43,125 nt of DNA from JAWXVE01 sp044425555 (lineage in GTDB: Bacteria; Bacillota; Clostridia; Lachnospirales; Lachnospiraceae), in contig JAWXVF010000006.1 of assembly GCA_044425555.1 (NCBI GenBank), forward strand, positions 1-43,125. Direction: 5' to 3'. The notes below the pieces were generated by a model. The model did no database searches. It worked only from the letters and a program-made list of their open reading frames with translations, and was not told where the DNA came from. The translations under genes and the position numbers were made by a program. Positions 24,729-32,249 of this stretch are shown here, piece after piece (the stretch's first letter is position 1; every line of letters begins with the position of its first letter).

Positions 24729-24758
24729 GTGGTAGTTTTGGGGTATTAGCCCTCCCAC
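24729..24758 (-). promoter_or_regulatory. Ribosomal protein L1-type autoregulatory leader of rplK-rplA
   Basis: On the minus strand GTGG is followed by GAGGG, a loop, CCCC and then CCAC. This gives a two-part stem with an asymmetric internal loop, about 20-50 bp ahead of the rplK start. This GTGGGAGGG motif recurs before rplK in Firmicutes and mimics the L1 site on 23S rRNA (recollection of the family), so L1 feedback on translation is likely. Confidence 0.6.
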
Positions 24759-24833
24759 TGTTCATAAATCATCTATTCCTTTGGATTTCTCCTATGAACT
24801 ACATTTTCATGTTTCTTCTATAACTGACTTTTG

Positions 24834-25349
24834 TTAAATTAATTTTAATTCCACGAAATCAATTTCTACTGGTGTTTCTCTTCCAAAAACTTCTATTAAA
24901 ATAGTCGCTGTCTGCTTACTAATATCAATACGTTGCACAACTCCAACACTATCAGCCCAAGCTCCATTCATAACAGCAACTGCATCTCCTTCTGCAAATC
25001 CAAGAGAAATACTTTCTTTCTCAGAACCAAGAAATCTCATCTCATCTTCCGTTAATGGAACTGGCTTACTTCCTGGACCAACGAACCCTGTTACACCTCT
25101 CGTATTACGAACTACATACCAAGTTTCATCATTCATCTCCATATTAATCATTACATACCCAGGAAAGAGTTTCTTCTTTACTTCTTTTCGGTTTCCATCT
25201 TTTATTTCCACTACTTCTTGCTTTGGAACACGAACTTCAATAATCTGTTCTGTTAAATTGCGATTCTCAATCGCTTTGTCAATATTCGCTTTCACCTTAT
25301 CCTCATATCCAGAATAAGTGTGTACTACATACCAATTAATTTCTGCCAT
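24834..25349 (-). CDS. nusG: Transcription termination/antitermination factor NusG
   Basis: A 171-residue RNA polymerase-binding factor. The NGN domain begins NWYVVHTYSGYEDKVKANI and contains KLFPGYVMINMEM and VRNTRGVTGFVGPG. The KOW domain (FAEGDAVAVMNGAWADSVG) forms the C-terminal third. Its ATG lies 10 bp after the secE stop with GAGGT ahead. Confidence 0.97.
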   Translation of the reverse strand: MAEINWYVVHTYSGYEDKVKANIDKAIENRNLTEQIIEVRVPKQEVVEIKDGNRKEVKKKLFPGYVMINMEMNDETWYVVRNTRGVTGFVGPGSKPVPLTEDEMRFLGSEKESISLGFAEGDAVAVMNGAWADSVGVVQRIDISKQTATILIEVFGRETPVEIDFVELKLI

Positions 25350-25359
25350 ACAGCCTACC

Positions 25360-25572
25360 TCATTTCCACGTTGTTAAAAAATTAACACCATATTGTATAA
25401 TCGTATCAAATAAAGTAATAATTAATCCAACGGTTATCGAAATCGTTATAACTGCAATTGATTGTTTTACAAGTGAATGTTTATCAGGCCACGAAATTTT
25501 CTTGTATTCCTTCTTAACACCTTTAAAGAAGGGCGTTTTTACTTCCTTCTCTTTCTTACTTGTATCTCCCAT
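25360..25572 (-). CDS. secE: Preprotein translocase subunit SecE
   Basis: A 70-residue single-span SecYEG subunit. The conserved amphipathic segment VKKEYKKISWPDKHSL precedes the membrane helix (AVITISITVGLIITLFDTII). The start at 25572 is preferred, as AAGGGA lies about 10 bases ahead; a GTG at 25590 would overlap it. It sits between rpmG and nusG in the canonical order. Confidence 0.95.
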   Translation of the reverse strand: MGDTSKKEKEVKTPFFKGVKKEYKKISWPDKHSLVKQSIAVITISITVGLIITLFDTIIQYGVNFLTTWK

Positions 25573-25592
25573 ATCATCACTTCCCTTCACTA

Positions 25593-25742
25593 TTACTTAG
25601 TTTCTTTATGCGATGTATGAGTTTTGCAGAATCTACAATATTTCTTTGTTTCCATTCTGTCTGGATGTGTTTTCTTATCCTTGGTCATATTATAGTTACG
25701 TTGTTTGCATTCTGTACATGCTAAAGTAATCTTTGTGCGCAT
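25593..25742 (-). CDS. rpmG: 50S ribosomal protein L33
   Basis: A 49-residue protein read on the minus strand, beginning MRTKITLACTECKQRNYN and ending in THTSHKETK. Two CxxC pairs (ACTEC and YCRFC) show it is the zinc-binding form. The ATG at 25742 is chosen over one at 25745 because GGAGGT is better spaced. It is the first gene of rpmG-secE-nusG-rplK-rplA, 20 bp ahead of secE. Confidence 0.95.
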   Translation of the reverse strand: MRTKITLACTECKQRNYNMTKDKKTHPDRMETKKYCRFCKTHTSHKETK

Positions 25743-25845
25743 CATTCCACCTCCACGCTATATTTGCTATAAACCTTTATTAGTTTCGCTTCTTTTTATT
25801 GAATTTTATAGCACAAAAAAAAGAGCTATACTCGTCTCGTACAAT

Positions 25846-25874
25846 ACTATACCATATTTAGAATCGAACGTCAA
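25846..25874 (-). promoter_or_regulatory. Promoter of rpmG-secE-nusG-rplK-rplA
   Basis: Minus strand TTGACG (25869-25874), 17 bp, TATAGT (25846-25851), followed by an approximately 100-bp leader with a run of eight T. Confidence 0.7.
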
Positions 25875-25890
25875 TGATTTTCTAAATCAT

Positions 25891-25930
25891 TTCTATAGCC
25901 ATCTCATATTCTAACAAGATGGCTATAGAA
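25891..25930 (-). terminator. Long hairpin after the flagellin-like gene
   Basis: Perfect 14-bp arms TTCTATAGCCATCT (25891-25904) and AGATGGCTATAGAA (25917-25930). It starts 8 bp after the flagellin-like stop. The U-run is weak, so it may be a 3'-stabilising hairpin rather than a strong terminator. Confidence 0.6.
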
Positions 25931-25937
25931 CCTTTTC

Positions 25938-27341
25938 TTAAAATGTAATTAATCCGTCTTCTAATAGTTGAACTGCTCGTTCATTCACATCATTTTCTTC
26001 TGCCATCATTCTCTCTGCCACTTCATTCACAAGATTGGCACTTGCTGCATTTACAACTTCTTCTGCCATATCCGCATCACTGATTCGACTAGCAGCATTT
26101 GCTGTGTTCTCTACCATACTCATTAGATTCGAATAAGTAGATTCTAATTGATTCTGTGTTGCTCCTATTTCAGAACGGTATGAAGATATCATGTCCATTG
26201 CACTTTGCACTGCATCAATTGCTTCTAATGCCGATTCTTGTGTGGCAATAGAAATATTGCTAAGTCCTAATGATTCACTATCCATATTTTGCACTGTAAA
26301 CGACATATAATCATCAGATTCGTTCCCCACATGGAAATCTATTGTGCTTTGATTCTCTTGGTTCGTAGTATCATTTACTACCACTGCTTGATTCTCTTGG
26401 TTCGTAGTATCATTTGCTACCACTGCTTGATTCCCTTGATTCGTAGTATCATTTGCTACCACTGCTTGATTCCCTTGATTCGTTTCACTAATTACAGCCT
26501 CTTGATTCCTAGCATCCCTCACGACTTCTAATGCTACTTGATTGTTGTTCCCTACATCAATTGCCACATCATCACTTGATTCTACGTTCATATTAGATAA
26601 TGTAATGGATACCTCTCCCACATCATCTGCTACTACGATCTGTTCTGAAGTCTCACTACCTGATCCAATCACAGTAAAATCTCCACCTGATGTAATTGTC
26701 AACACATCTTCTTCATACGTAAAAGACCCTTCTACTCCTGATACCGTCATTCCCTCTCTACTTGGAATCATTTCTACGATACTACTTTCCCCAGACACGC
26801 CATCTAATGCTATCACAGTATCTTCTCCACCATACGCCATAATACTGCTTGGCGTACTCTCTATTACTTCATTAATAGATTGCGTCATCTGTTGTGCTTC
26901 TGTGGAATTTTGAAATACTTGTACACCATTAAATTCCGTATCACCTGCAATTCGGTCAATCTCATCTAATAAAGCATTCATCTCCGCTTCCATATAGCTT
27001 CTATCGGAATCTTGATAAATTCCGTTGGCTGATTGCACCGCTAATTCATTCACTCGTTGCAACATAGATTGCATTTCATCTAAGCCACCATCTGCTACTT
27101 GTGTCATGCTAATTCCACTCGTTGTATTCTGTGCTGCAGCACCCCAGCCTTGTAGGGCTGCTAATAATTCTTCTGTAATCGCAAGTCCTGCTGCATCATC
27201 AGACGCATCATTAATTCGTTTTCCAGAAGCTAATTTTTCTTCTGCCTCTTCTTTTTTCGCTCGTTCCATTTCAGCCATTCTATTGGCAAAGGTTTTGTTT
27301 AGATTAGAATTTACATTATTATTGTAATTATTTACTATCAT
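25938..27341 (-). CDS. Atypical flagellin-like protein
   Basis: A 467-residue protein with flagellin D1 motifs: KLASGKRINDASDDAAGLAI, GISMTQVADGGLDEMQSMLQ, RVNELAVQSANG and GDTEFNGVQVF near the N-terminus, and AIDAVQSAMDMISSYRSEIG, ATQNQLESTYSNL and SRISDADMAEEV near the C-terminus. The extreme ends deviate. Residues 1-38 are Asn-rich and then highly charged (FANRMAEMERAKKEEAEEK), and the C-terminus ends in AVQLLEDGLITF rather than the usual hydrophobic QQVLQLL-type tail. The middle is variable, Ser/Val/Asp-rich, with a 13-residue tandem repeat. The RBS is GAGGAG before ATG 27341. It is divergent from a FliD-like gene, with no other flagellar gene nearby. Confidence 0.82.
   Translation of the reverse strand: MIVNNYNNNVNSNLNKTFANRMAEMERAKKEEAEEKLASGKRINDASDDAAGLAITEELLAALQGWGAAAQNTTSGISMTQVADGGLDEMQSMLQRVNELAVQSANGIYQDSDRSYMEAEMNALLDEIDRIAGDTEFNGVQVFQNSTEAQQMTQSINEVIESTPSSIMAYGGEDTVIALDGVSGESSIVEMIPSREGMTVSGVEGSFTYEEDVLTITSGGDFTVIGSGSETSEQIVVADDVGEVSITLSNMNVESSDDVAIDVGNNNQVALEVVRDARNQEAVISETNQGNQAVVANDTTNQGNQAVVANDTTNQENQAVVVNDTTNQENQSTIDFHVGNESDDYMSFTVQNMDSESLGLSNISIATQESALEAIDAVQSAMDMISSYRSEIGATQNQLESTYSNLMSMVENTANAASRISDADMAEEVVNAASANLVNEVAERMMAEENDVNERAVQLLEDGLITF
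26350..26502 (-). repeat. 39-bp tandem repeat in the flagellin-like variable region
   Basis: Three units of 39 bp (26350-26388, 26389-26427, 26428-26466) plus a degenerate 36-bp unit (26467-26502). Each encodes 13 residues of the form NQGNQAVVANDTT, so expansion keeps the frame. It lies in the surface-exposed middle of the protein. Confidence 0.88.
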
Positions 27342-27400
27342 ATTGTTCTCCTCTCATGTGAACCATTTTTTCTATTATAACACTTATTTTATAAAAAGCT

Positions 27401-27414
27401 AGTGTTCTAACACT
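27401..27414. promoter_or_regulatory. Inverted repeat between flagellin-like and FliD-like genes
   Basis: AGTGTT, two bases, AACACT. The two-base centre argues against a hairpin and for a dimeric regulator site. It is about 22 bp from a TATAAT-type -10 (27374-27379, minus strand) that probably serves the flagellin-like gene, for which no good -35 is seen. Confidence 0.35.
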
Positions 27415-27462
27415 TTTTTTACAATTTTTTACAGATTTTGTGAACAATTTGTGTCTTGACTA

Positions 27463-27491
27463 TTTACACACTACTAGATAAATGGTATCAT
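27463..27491 (+). promoter_or_regulatory. SigA-like promoter of the FliD-like gene
   Basis: TTTACA (27463-27468), 17 bp, TATCAT (27486-27491). No SigD-type GCCGATAT element is visible in the intergenic region. Confidence 0.45.
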
Positions 27492-27529
27492 ATACTATAT
27501 TTATCTAAATTATGAAAGGAGGAAGGATC

Positions 27530-28849
27530 ATGACTAATTACACAGCTATCACTAGTACTTATAATCATTTTTCACCTGTTAATTATAAGCAAAAGTCATC
27601 GTCATCAAAAGATTCTCATAAGAAGTCTGAATTAAAGAACGTTTGTAATGATATTCGCCAATTGTATAAAGAATCTCCTACTTATCTTGTAGATACTAGT
27701 TTAGAGACTAAAGAATCTGTTGTTCATTTAAAAGATACAGCATTGCAATTTAATAATTCATTAACATCGTTTTCCGATATTTCGGGGCAAGATATGACGG
27801 AACATCAAATCGGTTTTTCAAGTAACGAAGATATAGCAACTGTTAAGTACTTAGGCTCTTCTGCAGATTCTACTGAATCTTTTCAGCTAGAAGTACTTGC
27901 ATTATCACAATCCCAAGTAAATATCGGTTCTTTGCTTCCCTCTAATAACCATACAGATTTGGCGGCTGGAACTTATATTTTTAACGTTGGTGCTAATGAA
28001 TACAACTATGAATTTTCTTTTCATGTGAATGAGCAAGATACCAATTCGGATATACAGAATCGTTTATCGAATGTTATTAACAATTCTAACATTGGTATTT
28101 CCGCATCTATTTTGGCAGATTCCTCATCACAGAGTGCCTTACGCTTAGAATCCAATGCAACAGGTTTGCCTCTTGGAAAAAGCGAATTATTTACTGTTAC
28201 ACCACAAGGTAGCAATCCAAATGGTAAGAATGCTCAATTCATATCATACTTCGGACTCAATAGTATGACGCAACCTGCATCTAACTCACAATTTCTACTA
28301 AATGGTATTGAACGCACCACCACTTCTAACACTTTCCGTGTTGATAACAATACTTATGAAGTCACTTTAACAGGTATTAGCCCAATGGAAGGCATGACAG
28401 CTACTATAGGAGTTGCACCTGATACCGAGGTTCCTCATGCTACTATTAAAAATTTCGTCTCTCAAGTTAATAATTTCACTGATTATATTCAGAATTACGG
28501 ACAGAAATTTCCAAAGGCAATGAACTTACTACGAGATGTGAATGCTGCTTACCATACATATCAAAACAACTTTTCTTCAGTTGGTCTCGAAAAAGATGAC
28601 ACAGGAAACCTTGTTGTAGATGAAAAGCAATTAAACAGTTCTTTACAAGATACAGAAGAAGCTGATAACTTCTCACAATTTAGTAGTTTCGCCAAAGATT
28701 TATCTAATATTACCAAAAAGATTTCTATTCATCCAATGCAATACAGCGAAGAAAAAATGATTGATTATAAGAATCCAACCAAACCAGCACTTACTAGTCC
28801 TTATATGACTAGTGCTTATAGTGGATTTTTATTCAATAGTTATTGTTAA
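27530..28849 (+). CDS. Short FliD-like (flagellar hook-associated protein 2) protein
   Basis: A 439-residue protein. The start at 27530 follows AAGGAGG; an ATG at 27512 precedes that RBS and is rejected. The middle resembles FliD: FQLEVLALSQSQVNIGSL, AAGTYIFNVGANEYNYEFSF, NVINNSNIGISASILAD, then FLLNGIERTTTSNTFRVDNN. FliD caps the growing filament and folds flagellin. Here the N-terminal 90 residues lack the usual FliD coiled-coil start and are polar, and the C-terminus is short and ends in FLFNSYC. A cap or adhesin role for the neighbouring flagellin-like protein is inferred. It is flanked by a very long terminator hairpin. Confidence 0.7.
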   Translation: MTNYTAITSTYNHFSPVNYKQKSSSSKDSHKKSELKNVCNDIRQLYKESPTYLVDTSLETKESVVHLKDTALQFNNSLTSFSDISGQDMTEHQIGFSSNEDIATVKYLGSSADSTESFQLEVLALSQSQVNIGSLLPSNNHTDLAAGTYIFNVGANEYNYEFSFHVNEQDTNSDIQNRLSNVINNSNIGISASILADSSSQSALRLESNATGLPLGKSELFTVTPQGSNPNGKNAQFISYFGLNSMTQPASNSQFLLNGIERTTTSNTFRVDNNTYEVTLTGISPMEGMTATIGVAPDTEVPHATIKNFVSQVNNFTDYIQNYGQKFPKAMNLLRDVNAAYHTYQNNFSSVGLEKDDTGNLVVDEKQLNSSLQDTEEADNFSQFSSFAKDLSNITKKISIHPMQYSEEKMIDYKNPTKPALTSPYMTSAYSGFLFNSYC

Positions 28850-28913
28850 GCAATAACTTTTCTTCAAACCAAATATTTATTGTTCTATTTATATTATGAA
28901 CAAGACAACAAAA

Positions 28914-28966
28914 AGAATTAATAAAAGAAGGAAGCATATATTACGCTTCCTTCTTTTATTAATTCT
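28914..28966. terminator. Bidirectional terminator with 22-bp perfect arms
   Basis: Arms 28914-28935 and 28945-28966 are exact reverse complements with a 9-base loop and A- and T-rich flanks. It separates the FliD-like gene from the convergent galE. Confidence 0.88.
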
Positions 28967-29000
28967 CATTATTATTCTCATTTTTCTATCACAGGATTTC

Positions 29001-30017
29001 TTACACTTCATATCCCTTTGGATTGTTTGATTGCCATCTATAAGAATCTTCACACATTTCCTTTAAGTCACGTTCTGCCACCCATCCAAGTTCATTCTTA
29101 GCTTTTGTAGCATCCGAATAACAAGTAGCAATATCTCCTGCACGTCTAGCTTTCATCTCATATGGAATCGTAACACCTGAAGCTTGTTCAAAGTTTTTCA
29201 CGATATCTAGTACGCTATAACCCACTCCTGTTCCAAGATTATAAATAGATAATCCTTCTTTAGCTTCTATTTTCTTAAGCGCCTTCACATGTCCTAATGC
29301 CAAATCTACTACATGGATATAATCACGTACACCCGTTCCGTCATGCGTATCATAATCACCACCAAATACACCAAGCGATTCTAATTTTCCAACAGCTACT
29401 TGTGTGATATACGGCATAAGGTTATTTGGTATTCCATTTGGATTCTCACCAATCGTACCACTCTTATGTGCACCAATCGGATTAAAGTATCTAAGAATTA
29501 CTACGTTCCATTCTTTATCAGCAGCTTGCATATCGGATAAAATTTGCTCCAACATAGACTTTGTCCACCCATAAGGATTCGTACATACACCCTTTGGACA
29601 TTGCTCTGTAATCGGTATTTGTTGTGGGTCTCCATAAATGGTTGCTGATGATGAGAAGATAATATTCTTCACATTATGTTTCTTCATTACATCTACTAAG
29701 GTAAGAGTTCCAGCAATATTATTTTGGTAATATTCCCATGGTTTCGCTACCGATTCTCCTACTGCTTTTAATCCTGCAAAATGAATACAACTATCAATAT
29801 TTTCTTGTTTCATTACCTGGTCAAGACCTTGTGCATCACAAATATCCACCTCGTAAAATTTTACCGATTTTCCTGTAATCTTCTCTACTCTCTTCAAAGA
29901 TTCCTTACTAGAATTACAAAGATTATCTACTACTACTACCTCGTACCCCGCACTCTGTAATTCAATTACGGTATGACTCCCTATGTATCCTGCACCACCT
30001 GTTACTAATATTGCCAT
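29001..30017 (-). CDS. galE: UDP-glucose 4-epimerase
   Basis: A 338-residue short-chain dehydrogenase-type epimerase that interconverts UDP-glucose and UDP-galactose. The NAD-binding GGAGYIG is at 7-13, the serine triad FSSSATIYG at 121-129 and the catalytic YGWTK at 149-153. Sequence patches RYFNPIGAHKSG, RDYIHVVDLALGH and YNLGTGVGYSV are typical of GalE. It follows a sugar nucleotidyltransferase by 20 bp, so the pair makes nucleotide sugars for glycans. Confidence 0.96.
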   Translation of the reverse strand: MAILVTGGAGYIGSHTVIELQSAGYEVVVVDNLCNSSKESLKRVEKITGKSVKFYEVDICDAQGLDQVMKQENIDSCIHFAGLKAVGESVAKPWEYYQNNIAGTLTLVDVMKKHNVKNIIFSSSATIYGDPQQIPITEQCPKGVCTNPYGWTKSMLEQILSDMQAADKEWNVVILRYFNPIGAHKSGTIGENPNGIPNNLMPYITQVAVGKLESLGVFGGDYDTHDGTGVRDYIHVVDLALGHVKALKKIEAKEGLSIYNLGTGVGYSVLDIVKNFEQASGVTIPYEMKARRAGDIATCYSDATKAKNELGWVAERDLKEMCEDSYRWQSNNPKGYEV

Positions 30018-30037
30018 TTTCTTTTCCTCCTATCTCA

Positions 30038-30955
30038 TTAATCCCATAATTTCTGTGGATATATTCCTTGTTCTTTTAATTCTCTAATTGACTTCTCAAC
30101 CATTGGTTTATCTTCTTGATAAGTAATTCCAAACCACTTATCCTTAGATTGTAATACTTTCACTGTTGCTTTTCCCTCTTTTAATAAACGGTCTACTTCA
30201 AAAGGTAGAAAACATTCTGCTGTAGATGGATTCTTCACTAGATTGTCTTCAAAAAACAAGTTCATAGAACCTTCTAGTTCTTCTACCATACTTTTCGAAA
30301 ATCCCCACATATTCATAGATGCCAAGGTATCCATAGAAATTGGTGCATATGTATCTCCCTCTACCCAATATTGTGCACCATCTTCTGACTTGCGAATCTT
30401 TGTTCGTTCTACAATTTCTTTTAAATAACCATGTTCATCTTGTGTACAACATCCTCTTGAAACAGTTCCATGATCTGTTAACGTATTACCCAAACGATAC
30501 GCTACCATAGTATAACGAAACATCTCATCATCTTGACTGTTCATTAGGTAATCATATAATTCTTGATATCCTTCTTTCCCATAAAAATCATCAGCATTAA
30601 TCACTGCAAAAGGTCCCTGTATCTGATCTTTACAACAATACAATGCGTGTGCTGTTCCTAATGGTTTCGTTCGTCCAATCGGCACTGTACACCCTACTGG
30701 AACACTAGAAATTTCTTGGTATGCGTATTCCACTATGATATGTTTGCTCATTGCATTTCCTACACACTGGCGAAATTCTTCCTCATGCTCTTTCTTAATA
30801 ATAAAAATTACTTTCTCAAATCCTGCCCGTATTGCATCGTATACAGAAAAATCAATAATCTTATGCCCCTCTGCATCCACTGGGTCAATTTGTTTTAATC
30901 CGCCATAACGACTTCCCATTCCTGCCGCTAAAATCACTAATACTGGTCGCTCCAT
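30038..30955 (-). CDS. Sugar-phosphate nucleotidyltransferase family protein
   Basis: A 305-residue cytoplasmic protein with the nucleotidyltransferase fold: VLVILAAGMGSRYGGLKQID at the N-terminus (nucleotide loop and catalytic-type Lys) and FAVINADDFYG (metal-binding Asp). The TKPLGTAHALYCC patch also fits. The start at 30955 is chosen because GGGAG lies nine bases upstream; the ATG at 30964 is too close to it. It probably charges a sugar 1-phosphate with UTP or another NTP. Substrate is not assignable. First gene of a two-gene operon with galE. Confidence 0.82.
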   Translation of the reverse strand: MERPVLVILAAGMGSRYGGLKQIDPVDAEGHKIIDFSVYDAIRAGFEKVIFIIKKEHEEEFRQCVGNAMSKHIIVEYAYQEISSVPVGCTVPIGRTKPLGTAHALYCCKDQIQGPFAVINADDFYGKEGYQELYDYLMNSQDDEMFRYTMVAYRLGNTLTDHGTVSRGCCTQDEHGYLKEIVERTKIRKSEDGAQYWVEGDTYAPISMDTLASMNMWGFSKSMVEELEGSMNLFFEDNLVKNPSTAECFLPFEVDRLLKEGKATVKVLQSKDKWFGITYQEDKPMVEKSIRELKEQGIYPQKLWD

Positions 30956-31015
30956 ATTAATCATCTCCCATATAGCTATTATTCTTTTATTAGTCGCTTA
31001 AAACTTTACATCTCT

Positions 31016-31044
31016 ATCATATCACTCCACATTTTGTTTATCAA
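31016..31044 (-). promoter_or_regulatory. Promoter of nucleotidyltransferase-galE
   Basis: Minus strand TTGATA (31039-31044), 17 bp, TATGAT (31016-31021), about 60 bp before the start codon. Confidence 0.65.
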
Positions 31045-31064
31045 GCAAAAAAATAATTTCTTAT

Positions 31065-31094
31065 GTATAATCTTCCAAATTTTGTTCATACTGT
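31065..31094 (+). promoter_or_regulatory. Candidate mother-cell (SigE-like) promoter of the CotF-type gene
   Basis: GTATAAT (31065-31071), 15 bp and CATACTGT (31087-31094) resemble the SigE pattern with -10 CATACAAT, while no good SigA promoter is seen. It fits a coat gene but rests on weak matching. Confidence 0.35.
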
Positions 31095-31121
31095 TACTAT
31101 TACAGAAAAAGGAGTTAGAAT

Positions 31122-31580
31122 ATGATCTTAAATGAAAAAGAAACAAACGCTGTAAAAAGCCTACAATCACAAGAAAAAAGCTGTATCGAAAAATACGATA
31201 AGTATGCCCAACAAGCTAAAGATACAGAATTAAAAAACTTATTCCACACCCTAAAACAAAAAGAAGAACAACATTATCAATCACTAGGTCAATTATTATC
31301 AGGTACCATTCCAAGCTGTGATTGTAACGATTCTTCTGGAAAAAACTATGAACCAAAAGCTACTTACACAGGTTCTATACCTTCTGCTGATAAAGAACAC
31401 GATTGCTTTCTTGCTACCGATTGTATTGCTACAGAAAAATTAGTATCTTCTGAATATAATACAAATGTCTTCGTTTTCGGAAATAGTGACGTTCGCAAAT
31501 TATTTGCCGACATCCAGGTAGAAGAACAAAATCACGCTGAAATGATCTATAAGTACAAAACAGCTAACAAAATGGCTTAG
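31122..31580 (+). CDS. Spore coat protein, CotF family (ferritin-like)
   Basis: A 152-residue protein with two related helical halves: CIEKYDKYAQQAKDTELKNL, then FHTLKQKEEQHYQSL, and later KLVSSEYNTNVFVFGNSDVR, then KLFADIQVEEQNHAEMI. Each half has the ferritin-like spacing of Glu with ExxH, as in CotF/DUF2383-type proteins. The middle is flexible and carries a CDC pair. In Bacillus CotF is a structural coat component; a metal-binding role is not excluded. AAAGGAG precedes the ATG. It stands alone between divergent galE-side and convergent genes. Confidence 0.75.
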   Translation: MILNEKETNAVKSLQSQEKSCIEKYDKYAQQAKDTELKNLFHTLKQKEEQHYQSLGQLLSGTIPSCDCNDSSGKNYEPKATYTGSIPSADKEHDCFLATDCIATEKLVSSEYNTNVFVFGNSDVRKLFADIQVEEQNHAEMIYKYKTANKMA

Positions 31581-31585
31581 ATACA

Positions 31586-31618
31586 AAAATCCCTTGATAA
31601 CTCTTATCAAGGGATTTT
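31586..31618. terminator. Bidirectional terminator overlapping a coding end
   Basis: Perfect 15-bp arms (31586-31600 and 31604-31618) with a 3-base loop. It terminates the CotF-type gene; the minus-strand stop codon of the 168-residue gene (31607-31609) lies inside the right arm, so its last codons are read from the hairpin. Confidence 0.88.
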
Positions 31619-32113
31619 CACTTGTTGTTTAATACGTTCTAATTCTTCCGAATAATCTGCAATTTGAATACGATCTGCCACTTGCAGTGAAAATTTAATT
31701 CTTACGTAATCCTTTCTATAAGGTTCCACGAGAAAGCTATCAAACATTTCAAACATTTTACTAATCTGATCCTTCACATCTACTTCATCATCTTCAATAA
31801 ACATTAAATTAGAAAATGTAATCGTCATTTCTAACCAATACTCTTCTTCATCATACTTTAAATACATTCTCATAGAATTTTCTTTTGCAATACGTTCTAA
31901 ATTCTCACATAAATACTCATAATACGCATAACGCTCTTCTACTAACTGGTATGTATATTGAGATTCCTCCAATTCTACATATCTCTCTAATGCTTTCGTT
32001 TGTTCCTCAAACCCTTTTGGAGCTGGTCTAGTATAAGGTACCTTATAAGCTAATGTAGGATCTTCGCACGGAGCTAAATATCCAAATAAATAATTATATT
32101 CTATTACCTTCAT
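31607..32113 (-). CDS. Hypothetical acidic protein
   Basis: A 168-residue, Glu/Tyr-rich cytoplasmic protein that I do not recognise. The N-terminus is MKVIEYNYLFGYLAPCED. The middle is helical and acidic (KALERYVELEESQYTYQLVE), and the C-terminal half looks alternating alpha/beta (EYWLEMTITFSNLMFIEDDE, then YVRIKFSLQVADRIQIAD). It has no signal, membrane segment or cysteine motif. AAAGG precedes the ATG. It is divergent from a small XRE regulator with a 136-bp AT-rich intergenic region, so control by that regulator is plausible. Confidence 0.7.
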   Translation of the reverse strand: MKVIEYNYLFGYLAPCEDPTLAYKVPYTRPAPKGFEEQTKALERYVELEESQYTYQLVEERYAYYEYLCENLERIAKENSMRMYLKYDEEEYWLEMTITFSNLMFIEDDEVDVKDQISKMFEMFDSFLVEPYRKDYVRIKFSLQVADRIQIADYSEELERIKQQVKIP

Positions 32114-32249
32114 AGCCTTTCCTTTTTCCTTTCTTGATAATTCGCCTTATTATTCTATGATATAACAATAAAGTTGTAATTGCAACAATAATTGCTATCT
32201 TATATTTTGTTGTTATATATTCCATAATATACCAATAGGAGGTATTCAA

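Noticed and set aside
26289..26531. Plus-strand frame and CRISPR-like look of the 39-bp repeats
   Set aside because: The units are contiguous with no spacers, stay in frame with the flagellin-like gene, and the plus frame is its antisense.
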